Source: Rugalucina vietnamica
Lineage: Eukaryota; Mollusca; Bivalvia; Lucinida; Lucinidae
DNA: 64,000 bases
Reading direction: 5' to 3'
NCBI GenBank assembly: GCA_964017185.1
Contig: OZ024876.1
Span: 2,106,001 to 2,170,000, forward strand
Each line of letters begins with the position of its first letter. The first letter of the stretch is position 1. Position numbers and translations under genes: made by a program. The notes below the pieces were generated by a model, which saw only the letters and a program-made list of their open reading frames with translations, did not search any database and was not told the DNA's origin. Positions 43,601-55,600 of the stretch are shown here, piece after piece.

Positions 43601-46600
43601 AGTTTGTGTGTGACTTGTCGTAAACCCAAATTGTTAGTTTTCTCACACGATGGCTCAGTTATGGTATTGTCACGTTTTCAATGAACAACTACCATCAGGA
43701 AAACATCCATGAAAAGTATAACCCCTTGAACCCCATTTTAATATATAGTAAGATAGGGTATAGAGGGGTTACAACTTTTCTTATTTTTGATCCAAAACAT
43801 AGATTGTGGGTACTCGTCGAGGGGCCGCGGTGCACCCGCAATGTATGTTTTGAGCAAAAATATTGAAAATGTAAAAAAATCTACTGAAAATTTTCAAGTT
43901 TTACAACTTCTGAAAAATCTGTGTAGTACATGGGCATGTTTGCAAAAAGTGAAGGATCTCTAAAACTAACCTGCTATGAAATTGTTGGCAATAGTGGTAG
44001 AGCCGGCAAACAGGCCCAGTAGACCCTCTACCCAGCGGATATACTGTCGACTGAAGGCTATCGGAATAACCCACCGCAGTACGGTCTCGAACACAACTGT
44101 CAAAACAAGTAAAAGAAAGTGGTTACACAAAGCAAAAATTAATAATATTGACTCACAGGCTTTCGGGCCAGTCGTAAACGGTATAGAGTGAATGTCTTTC
44201 GATCAATCAGAATTGTTTAAGATTCTTTTTCGAGTTCTTTTGTTTTCCTTCCGAATTTTAGGAGCATGATCCTAGTTTTCGCAACAACTTGAAACTTTCA
44301 CCCTAATGCTTACGAATGCTTGCAAATGCTACTTTCTAGCGATTAATGCGAATCTGCGCAAAACTGCATTCGGAAGGGCATTCGCAAGGGAAATTCGGTA
44401 CATGTGAGAGCAGTATAACAAAGTGTAACGTTACCTTGTAGGGCTCCCAATATGGCGGTATATGCCGCGATATACGACACATATGGACTGTAGAACATAG
44501 GTAGCTGCACCGTCAGCAGTCCGAGAACCAACCCAATACAGCCCATAGCAATCATGGTCCCGTGGAACCTCTTCTTGGCCGGCCAGAAGGCGAGGGCGAT
44601 GTAGCCCAGGGTGGCACCACACGGGTACAGGAAGATGGCAATGAGGATGTGCTGGGTCGTGAACGGGGACCCGGACCCGAGGAGATCGAAGAACCCGGCG
44701 TCCATCCAGTAGATAAGTTCGGTCATCGGCAGGCTCTCACCTGAATGATATGTGTGGTACATTTAACTTAGTTGTGTCACGGTAGCGAAAAAAATACTTT
44801 TCTTTAGTAGACCATATTTCTATCTATCTATCTTCATATACTGAGTCGATCAATTGCCACATGCACATTGTCAATAAAGCTTATGATATTGCACGTCTCA
44901 TTAATTAAAATGTTAAAGGTATAATTGGAAGGTGAGGTACCACCACTTACCGAAGTAATAAATCCCGTAAACAAGTAAGGTCAAGATAAGAATTCCTCCG
45001 CGGCAGAATGACAGGGACCGCAGCTTGAGCGCGTCCACACAATCCCTGATGTGTCTGTGGTCCTTGATGAGGGGGAGAGGCGCTATGACAATACTGGTGA
45101 AGAAGGCCACCCCCGCGGGGGCACAGACACACTTGTAGTAGATATGCCAGCCAGTCATGTCCTCTATGTCGGCTCGAGTAGCGTCTCCCTGACAAAATAA
45201 ATACATAATGTAGTATGAAGACTGTGTGACACACTGAAATATCGTCTTATTCTCTCTAATTCACACAGCATATCAACTAATTCCAACAAATATAATTCCT
45301 GGCTATAGAACGGACCATAGTGGCATTACAATGGATTTGGTTTTAAATTACAACAATGAACGTGGAAAGGGATATTGGAAATTTAATAACTCGTTACTTA
45401 AGGATCAAGAATACATTAAACTAGTTAAAGATACAATATCAGAAGTCAAATTAACGTACACCAAGAACAATAATAATAACAATGATAACACTAATTCAGA
45501 ACAAACAGAATTCAACATAAATGATCAACATTTTTTGGAAACACTTCTACTTATTATTCGCGGAAACACAATAAAATACAGCTCATTTAAAAAGAAACAA
45601 CATCAACAAGAAGAATTGAAGTTAGAACAAGAAATTAAGATACTTGAAAATGAAGTATATAAAAATTTTGAAAAATATGTCCGAGGAAACTTTAAATAAC
45701 CTAGATAGAAAGAAAACAATGTTATATGATATTCAAAAAGCTAAGATTGAAGGAATGATGCTGCGCTCTAGAAGCAGGTATGAAGAATTAGGAGAAAAAC
45801 CTACCCATTACTTTTTTAATTTAGAAAAACGAAATTATACTAGTAAAGTGATTCAAAAATTAATTAATACAGAGGGAGAAGAGTAAAAATACAAACACAG
45901 CTGACATTTTAAAATGCCAAGCAAATTTTTATAAAGATTTATATACGCAAGAAAAGTTAGATAGAAATATTTCAATTAGCTCAGTCTTAGGGAAAAATGA
46001 TAAAAAATTATCAGATAAGGAATCGCAGGAATTAGAAGGTGAGATATCTTACTCAGAATTAACTTTCGCACTGAAAAACATGAAAAATGATAAAAGTCCC
46101 GGTCTGGACGGATTTACGGTGGAATTTTTCAAGTTTTTTTTGATCGACATTGGTTGTTTTATTCTTAAATCCTTAAACTATGGTTATTGTACAGGCTCGT
46201 TGAGTATTACACAGAAACAGGGTGTGATTACTTGTATACCCAAACCAAATAAATCTAAATTTAATTTAAAAAAAACTGGCGGCCTATTTCTTTACTTAAC
46301 GTGATCTATAAACTTGCATCAGCAGTCATATCTAATAGACTTAAGAAAGTACTAGATAATTTAATTAACGAAAATCAAAAAGGCTTTATCGCGGGAAGAT
46401 TTTTAGGGGAAAATGTTCGATTAATCTACGATATACTATTTGAGGCGAAAAAAACAAAATGTACCTGGCTTAATGTTGTCTATTGACTGAAAAAGCATTT
46501 GATACAGTATCATGGGGTTTTATTTCTGATGTCCTAGATTATTTTAATTTTGGAAATTCGATTAAAAAATGGATAAGTCTATTTCAACAAGGGTCCGAGA

Positions 46601-49600
46601 CACGTATTTTACAAAACGGTTTTATGTCAGATAGTTTTTATTTAGGAAGAGGTTGTAGACAAGGAGACCCTATCTCCCCTTATTTATTTATACTATGTGC
46701 AGAAATTTTAGGAAAAATGATATTAAAAAACAATGACATTAGAATGACATTAGAATATAAGTTATCACAATATGCAGACGACACTCAACTGATATTAGAT
46801 GGCACAGAAAAATCGTTAAAAGCAGCTATGGAAACACTTAAACAATTTTATATTATGTCAGGTTTGAAAATAAATGTTGAAAAAACAAGAGCGTTATGGA
46901 TCGGTTGGTCGTGCGGCTCTCATGAAACACTCTGTGAAGAATTAGCATTAGATTGGTCCCAAGAACCCTTAAAAATCTTAGGTGTTACATTCTCACCATT
47001 AGTTTTTAACATATGGGACTTAAATGTTAATGAAATTTTGAGAAAAGTTAAACATCTGCTGAATCAGTGGTCGAAACGTAAATTAAGCCTCTCAGGGAGA
47101 ATTACAATAATAAAATCTCTTGCGATATCCAAATTTGTTCACCTATTCATCTCGTTGCCAGACCCACCTAATGCATTAATAAAGGAACTTGAACATATAT
47201 TTTACAAATTTCTTTGAAATTCTGGACCGGATAGAATAAAAAGAAAAAATATTGTTAAGAATATTGCTTGTGCTGGTCTCAGAATGGTTGAACTAAGATC
47301 ATTTATTAAAGCATTAAAGGTATCCTGGCTCAGACGAATATTGCAACAATCAAAGCAAATGGAATGGATAAACCTATCCCAAATTAATTTTCAGATGCTC
47401 TTTTCTGTCGGAGGTTCCTATGCAACTAAATTAGATAATAACCTGTATAATCCATTTTGGAAAAATTTAATGGCAAATTGGGCCGAATTTTGTAAAATTT
47501 TACCGGTTGAAAAGGTATCTCATATGCTTGAATCGCCTATTTGGTATAACGAAAATATAGGGCGAGGAAAACTCTTTATAAACAAGAAAAGATATGACAC
47601 AAGTGTCATATCAATAGCTTCAATTTTCTATCGCAGTCAATAACGTATAAAAGACAAAGCGCGCACCGAGCGTGTGGAAAAATATGCCGCAAATTCAACC
47701 AATGTATTCCCATAGACATACATACGTGGTTTGTCAGAAAAGTTCGTGTACACCATTTATATTTTCAACAGAAAAATGAATATATCTGCTTTTGCAAAAG
47801 TATTTTATAAGCAAATATACAAGAAATTTTATTGAAATCTGACAAAAACACGTCATCTACAGCCTTTTCCCTGCACTTCCGAACCGAGTGCGGGGCAAAG
47901 GTCAACGTCTCTATTTGACGTTACTTGACATTTTAAGCCGCCAGCGCGTAATACATTTGTTTCAGGGTGTTTTTTTTTTTTAACAAAAGATCCTTGGCTA
48001 TCAACATTTTTATGTCTGTGTATCCAGCTGTCAAATGCAGATACGCCGTACCAATTCTCGCAAAATTGTTCGTCCACCTGTTGAACATGTGTAACAATTT
48101 CTTGCGGCGAGTATGCCAGACAGGTGATCTTCCGTTTATCAACATAGGTGGACTTCTGAGCAGCTGAAAATCGTCTGTGCCACAACTACTGAGAACTAAA
48201 TAGTAACTGACAGACCGATGACGTTTCTGTTGTTTGTAACATTTTCATCGTATCTGTGGGTGATTTCCTTAACGAAACATACAATCGGCGTCGGCTGTTC
48301 TCCGACGTCAAATTACGCCATTATTTCAAACAGATTTTTCGGTCTGCTTCTGATTTTTTTCACATAAATCAAACAACACTGCCGCCAAGTCGGAATCTTT
48401 CTGAAACTGAAGTCAGTGTTATTTGGTTTTAGGACGAGATGTTTTAATGTTATAACATATTTAAGTGCCGTTTGACAGGGAAAAACACAATATGAAAATC
48501 GTCACATTTTGTTGACGTTTTGGCACCTGTCCCGTGTGGCCCTACGTACGCTTAAGTAGAAAATATGTCATATTTAACGTGTTGATACTTCAAATTGAAA
48601 CAAATTCCTCAAATATGCTCATAAGATATTGCTGCTTATATTTATACAAAAACAAAAAAAAACTTAAACAACAGCACTTTACTTTTCCTGCTAGCCAAGG
48701 TGTCCACAAACCTCGTACATGTGCGTTCTGTACGCTTGGTGTACGTTAAAGTATTTTAAGCATGCAGCATGCTTAAAGCTCGACGTGTCTCGGGTATGTG
48801 TCTTATACGAATAAGTTCAACACGCGTTACATTAAACGTTTGATACGCGCCTATACTGTATTGTGTGCTTAACATAACTGTACAAAAGTACATGCAATCC
48901 AAAATTTTCAGCATGCTGAGATTATTATACGACCTGTACACACCTTAGACACACGCTAATCATTTGTGACTGTTATTTTCACCATAGAGACTATGGGCCC
49001 CCCTCCCATTGGGGCCTAAAGAAATAGATATAGGCTACTTGTGCCTTCAGGTAAAGCTAAAACCACTGCTGTCTGGTTAACCGCGCTTGTCTGAGCCTGC
49101 CCAGGAAACATTTCAAGTCAAACCATCCATACGTATAAGCCTTTTGTGTCTTAGTTGGATAGTTATATTTCAAGCACTTGTTGGATGTGATGACATCCTC
49201 ATTTTGGGTAAAAGTCCCGTAAAATGGAGGCAACATCCCAACATGACAAGTCCCTGAAGCAGCATAGAAGCTTGAAATTTCGGATTTAATAAGAAGAGAA
49301 AGTGTACTATCCGTGTAGCGAAGTTACTGCGAAGCTGACCTGCGCCTTTGTTTTCGCATAGGCAAAAATCCGGTTTTCTTGTGACGCGGTTCATTTGATA
49401 ATGCAACATTCATCTGTCTGGGTCTACCAGTTATCGCCAGTACTGAACAACTTCTTTCAGCGTACTGCTTAATAGACTCCATAAAAAAGGAAGAATAAAA
49501 ACGAATGAAGAAAGAAAAGAGGCTTATTATGATAACAAAAAAAAAAATGAATAGCGGATACTCGGCGAGATTCGAACCTGTAAGAGTCTGATTAGAAGAT

Positions 49601-52600
49601 CGATGCTTAACACACTAAATAATAATCTAAAAATAGTTGCCATTATCGGCTGGTTTCCCGTTATCAGGTTTATGTTATATGTAAATATATTCGGAATAGG
49701 AACCAGTGCCATGCTTAATTGATACCGAATCATTTTCCCGCCCTTGATTAGAAGAGAAAAGAGAATCAGGCTATCTCGGCTTCATTCGTACCTTCGAGGT
49801 TATCATAAAAACTATTGAAGTGACCACGGCAGTTTAGCGCTAAATACAAACGGCGATGAACTATTATTATTATGAAGAACAGACAGGCACTACAGGCATA
49901 ATCAATGATAGAAATCATGTCTTAAGCATGTCGTTTATCGATTAGAAACCGAAATAACAATTTGTATCGAAATAATTGGGGACGAACATGCCTAAGGCTT
50001 GCAAAGACCGCAGACTGATGACCGCCGACCGAATCACTACCCATGGCCTCTAAGCAGTCTTTTTAATTTGAAACGTTAGTAACTTTCAAACTTTTAAGTG
50101 TCCCAGTTGAAAAAACAATCTATTTACTTTTTGTATGTCTACAGCTTTACATCCTAAAATAATCATATTGACGAATAAACAATCTTTTAAAACCGGACTT
50201 CTTTTTTTTCTCGGATGGATATCTACATGGAACTTTTCCATTACAGTTATAGCTATAGAATAATACATTGAAGGGTTGAAGCTATAAAAATTGGTATGAT
50301 AAGGGTATTAGAACAATACAAGACATTGTAGCTGAAACTGGGAAATTTTATTCTTTTGATGATTTGAAAGCCATGTATAATCAGTAGGGCACAACCGTTA
50401 AATCGATATATAATATCTCCTTTTTCATATAGTATCTAAAACTAGATATCATATCTAAATCTAGATATAAACACAAAATATTTGAATTTACATATAGTAT
50501 CTCCTTCTAGATATATAACTCTACGTCCGGCTTATCTATATTTCGTTTTACATATTATATCTACATTGACATATTTTGTCAAAATATCCCCTTTTTAATA
50601 TAGTATCTAAAACTAGATATCATATCTAGATCTAGATATAAACACAAAATATTCGAATTTAAATATAATATCTACTTCGAGATATACAGCTCTACATCCG
50701 GTTAAAATATATATTTCGTTTGACATATTATGTCTCAATTGACAAAAATTTTCAAAATTTTTCGCCCCATAGCAACATGTATACGTAATTTGTAGTCAGG
50801 ATGTTCCCATCGGTGTTCCTTGATAACTCTCCACACCACGCGGAAGTAGAGCTAGGTGACAAAGTGAAACGGATTGCGGCTTATCTAGCTGATCTACGTA
50901 ATTTGTTGATTTAGATATACTATGGATTGGAATATGCCCGCAACTTAGTCTGCAACTAACATGGCCTAGTTCAACCTGGCGACGGACAAACATCTTAAAT
51001 ATCATCTTGTTGGTGTTTAAACGATTCCATGTGTTCAGATTTTATCTGACAGTCAGGTCTGAAGACTAGTTCCCTTGGACTTAACAAAAGGTCACAAAGT
51101 CTGTAGCCTCGTCACAATACGTCCTTGTCATCTGTTTATCATGGAAGATTGTCGTGGGACCTCGGCTTAAAGTCTCACCCGGAGGAGTGGAGAAGGATGG
51201 GATCGAACTCATGACTCCTTTTTTTACAGTGCATTTAGCTTATCCGCTGTGCCTGTATTACCCCGCCACGCGAACACGATCATCGAGTTGCTTATTTTTG
51301 AAAACTCCAGTGTGCTAGAACTCGCCAAGATACATGAACCATATCATCGTATGAAGCTTTGCCATCGGTAAACAAGTCCCCACTCCGTTAATAATGCTGG
51401 TTCATGACCTACTTGTTTTTTAGCAATCATTCTTATATATTTCCTTCTCTCGTTTCAATATGTCAGGGGATATCAAAAAGTTGAGGCATCCAGACGCAGG
51501 AAGCATAAATTTAAATTGGTTCACCGGTACCAGCACCATTCCAATAACGTGTTGATGCTCTCGACATGGGTGATAGCCTTGCTGTACCGCTTTTTTAATT
51601 TCACATTTGTGTAAAAATAGGTACCAACAAGGCACATTTTGGAAGTGTGACATTTGTGTATGTTAAATTTCGATGGCGGGGTGGAGGCGGTGAAATTAAT
51701 ACTAAAACTTCAAATGTCTTCAAGATCGATCCAGGCGATACTTCTGTTGTGGTTCTAATTGTTTTGTGTTTTGGAGTCGAATTTTTGTGCTGTTTGACCC
51801 TTATGTGCGTTTTCATATTTTTAGTTCAGTTCGGGTAACTGAGTGGCCGCCTATTGGGGAATAGCTGCTCACTCGCCTTACGACACATTTTCATGGTATA
51901 AGTACCTAAGTGTCATTTAAGTTTTTCCCACCCCTCGGTTTATGGAGTGGGAATTTCTTTCTGATTGCCCCTTTTCCTGATCATTGCCTATTCGTATTTT
52001 TTCTGTTTCTGACGGTACGAATCTATATAACGTCTGTGAAGAACTGGTATGATTTTTTCCAGATGTGTAGAATTGACACAAATCGGTACTAAATCTTCTA
52101 ACACACGAAAACACGTTCTTGAACCACAATTTTCACATTTCGCAAAGTTCTTATGTGAACTATTAGTACCAAATTCTCCCAGCCGGCGAAGAATTGGTAA
52201 CAAATTGGTATGTAACGAATTTCATTCCATTTCACACGCATGTGAGATAGGCGCATGTAATCAAATTTCATGTACGTATTCTTCGCACTCACGAAAACCA
52301 CCCATGTGAAGTGGTTTTGCCTTTAATTCCACTGTTTCTTCAATATTTATAGCATTATATGTGAACATTTAGTACCAAGCTTTCACATCTGAGTAAAATT
52401 GATACCAGTTCTTCAAAGATGTGATGAATCCAAACCAATTCTTCCTGACTCGTCCCGCATGTGAAAATTTGGTACAAATTTTTCACATATGAAAATAATA
52501 CCAGATATTCACAGATTTTATGATTAAGTGCCGCCTATTTCACACGTGTGAAATCTGCGATTCAACAACGCTTGGAAAACGTAGATAAAAGGAGCAAAAC

Positions 52601-55600
52601 ATAAAACAAGTAGGACTACAACACAAGTACCGCATCGGAGCGGTCAGTAATATAAATTTACTGGGTGGTACAAACAGTTTTATATATTTTCCATTATCTT
52701 TGTTGAACTCGAGCCACAAGACAAGCTTTTCATCTCGGTCTGATACAAAATGCATGATTTTGCAAGCACCGGGCGGTCTCGGGAGATACAACGTTATAAT
52801 TTATAAATCCGTGGTTTCCTGCAGATAGAACAAAAGCGTATAACCCAAACGCGCCCCGGGTGTATGAAAAATCTCAACACGCTGAAGATTTTGGACGTAT
52901 AAAAATAATTTGTTTCTTAAACTCGCTTTAGCAGTCACACAAAAGCGCGTGACTGAAGCGTCTGTCAGACGTATGAAAAAAAATCTAAAAACGCAAAAAG
53001 AAATTAAATAAATAAATAAAATAAAGTACGTTTTGTATTACGTCGCAGACACACTAAGCAGGAAGACCCCGCCCATTGGGACTTAAAGAAATATATGGGC
53101 TGCTTGGGCCTCCAGGCAAAGCTTATTCCACCTGATTACTGGTTAACCGCTCAGGTCTTAGCTTTCCCGGGAAAAGTGGTTACAAGTCAAACCGTCCACA
53201 CATATAAGCATGTGTGGCTTTGTTGGATGGTTATATTTTAAGCACTTGTTGAATGTCTTGACATCCTCATTTTGGTTAAAAGTCCTATAAAGTGGAGGCA
53301 ACGTCCCGACATGACCTTAGCTGTTGACTGGGACGTAAAGCATCAATTCAAACAAACAAACAAACAAACAAACACTAAGCAGGTGCTATAGGCGCGCAGC
53401 AAACGTTAAACGCGCGTCTCATACACGCTTGAGGCACGTTACTCAACAAATATTTGTTTAAAATATGCGACAAACGCGTTCAAAGCATATTCAACGCGCC
53501 TGTAACGCGCGTGGAACTTATTCGAAACGTATTTAACTGGCTAAATTGTTGTAGATGGTACTAACCGAGTGACGGTGATTTCCAGCTTAGACACACGACC
53601 GATTCACGCCGAGATTCGAGAACATTTTTAAGCATGCTTAAAAGGTCTATTGAGCCCATACGCGCGTGGAGTGCGCACCGACCTACAGCGACGTCCCAGC
53701 AGGCACATGGCGTCAAGTTGACGTCACATTAGGGTTACATTATGGTGGTCACGTCGTGCGACGTTATAACTACGTCAGTGTGACGAAAATATGATGACCT
53801 AAAGTGACGTCAGGCGTATAACCTTCATGCAACGTCAATATGACAAAAATATAATAACCTAATGTGATGTCATAATTATACCCTACATGTAACGTATTTT
53901 CATGGTTGCATTTATGTCATGAGCAATCACCTGGCGTGTGAAATGCATATACTATATCAGCGTACACCGAGGCGTACACCAAGCGTACAAAGCGCGCATG
54001 TAACGTGCCTCCGATGTGCTCCTGTGTCAACACACCCGGCACGCGTTTGGCTTATATGCTAATGTGTGTCAGCTATTTTCCTCGTTTCCTGTGTGTTGAG
54101 ACCTCGTTTATTGTCCTTCCATTGGGACCTAAAAGAAATAGATGGGCTGCCTGTGCCTCCAAGCAAAGCTTCTTCGCTACTGACTGACCATCTGATTACT
54201 GATTAACCGCTCAGGTCTGAGCCTGCCCAGAAAAGTGGTTCGTTTGGTGGTTATATTCGAAGCCCTTATTGCATGTCATGACGTCCTAATTTTTTGGTAA
54301 AAGTCCCACACAACTCGAGGCAGCGTCCCGACATGACCATTAGCTTTTGACTGGGACGTTAAACACCAATTCAAACAAACCAACAAACAAACCAACAAAC
54401 ATAAAATAAATAGGGAGCGTGGTGACGTAGTGGTAAAGCATGGGAATCCGAATCGAGAGGTCATGGGATCGATCACCGTGGCACTGGAAGCACCGTGTTG
54501 TCCTTTAGCAAGGCATATTAACTCCCCGGAGGACGAGGAGCCATGCAAATAATGTACCCATCGCCATTTAGCGTAACTGCAACCGAGTTTGACTGTCCCT
54601 TGCCGAGTTGCATCATGGTACCGCTCTGGCCAGTCTTGATTCGAGCCCCGCGCCGAGCATTTGTGAGACGAGTGTGAATATGCTGTTTGATCCCGGGCTT
54701 CGATCATATAGGTTTATTGTTTGAATGTGTTGCTTTACGTTCGAGTTAACATCTATGGTCATATTGGGATGTTGCTTCCTTTCAATGGGACTTCTACCCA
54801 ACATTGAGATGTCGTGATATGCTTAAAAATACGTGCTGAAGACATATAACCACAACTAAAGCTTATAACTTTTCCTAGGCAGTTTCAGACCTAAGTGGTT
54901 AACCAGTTATCGTGTGATCGATCACTCAGTTATAAGCTCTGTCTGGCAGCCCATCTATTTCTCACGGCCCCAATGGGCGGGGATGGGCAAAGTCGCATCG
55001 GTTTGCCGCCGTTATCCGTTTAGATTAGTTAACATTGAGAGACCAGTGGTTTCATTTGCAGTCACGCTCTCATTGAACAGTCTATTCATCGAGGTAAATG
55101 CTTGTTGCCTGACATTGTGGTAGAGTCGCTCTTTGAAAGAAGAAGAAGAAGAAGAAGAAGACGAAGAAGAAGAAATAGAAGAATGATTTATTTACGTACA
55201 GAGAGGTTCCCGGCGAGATCGTACGTTATCTTGTCGTGAAGAGCCATTGGGCAAAATTTTAAGCTCCCTTGACTTCTGGTTTACATACAGAAAGCGTTGG
55301 CTCCTTCCAAATATGACTGAAAAATTGCTAATATGGACGTTAAGTCATATAATCTAACCAGTCCAAACATTTTAGATATAATTAACACTTCTTGGAGCTT
55401 CCCTAGTGCTTTATGTCGTTATGTTGAGCAAGTAAAATAGTGTTTACTCATGTCAATCGGACGACGAGCATATTCAAATCCAAACTGTACATAACTTCCC
55501 TGGTGAACTTTTCGATGACGCTGGATTTTTTGTTGGAAATTTGTTTCTGCACAAAATTCAAACCTTCGCGCTATGCGAAACTCGATGAGAGACTGCGCAT

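Larger units (their letters stand above)
47638..50280. mobile_element. 2.6-kb composite insertion splitting the LINE
   Basis: The LINE frame breaks after SIFYR near 47637 and resumes with NWYDKGIRTIQDI at about 50285. The inserted block holds a mariner-like relic, a family E repeat, a family A fragment and a tRNA-like sequence. The borders are approximate; no terminal repeats of the whole block were recognised. Confidence 0.65.

Noticed and set aside
44562-44744. Plus-strand open frame over SLC16-like exon 6
   Set aside because: Antisense shadow of a well-supported exon with splice sites and matching phase.
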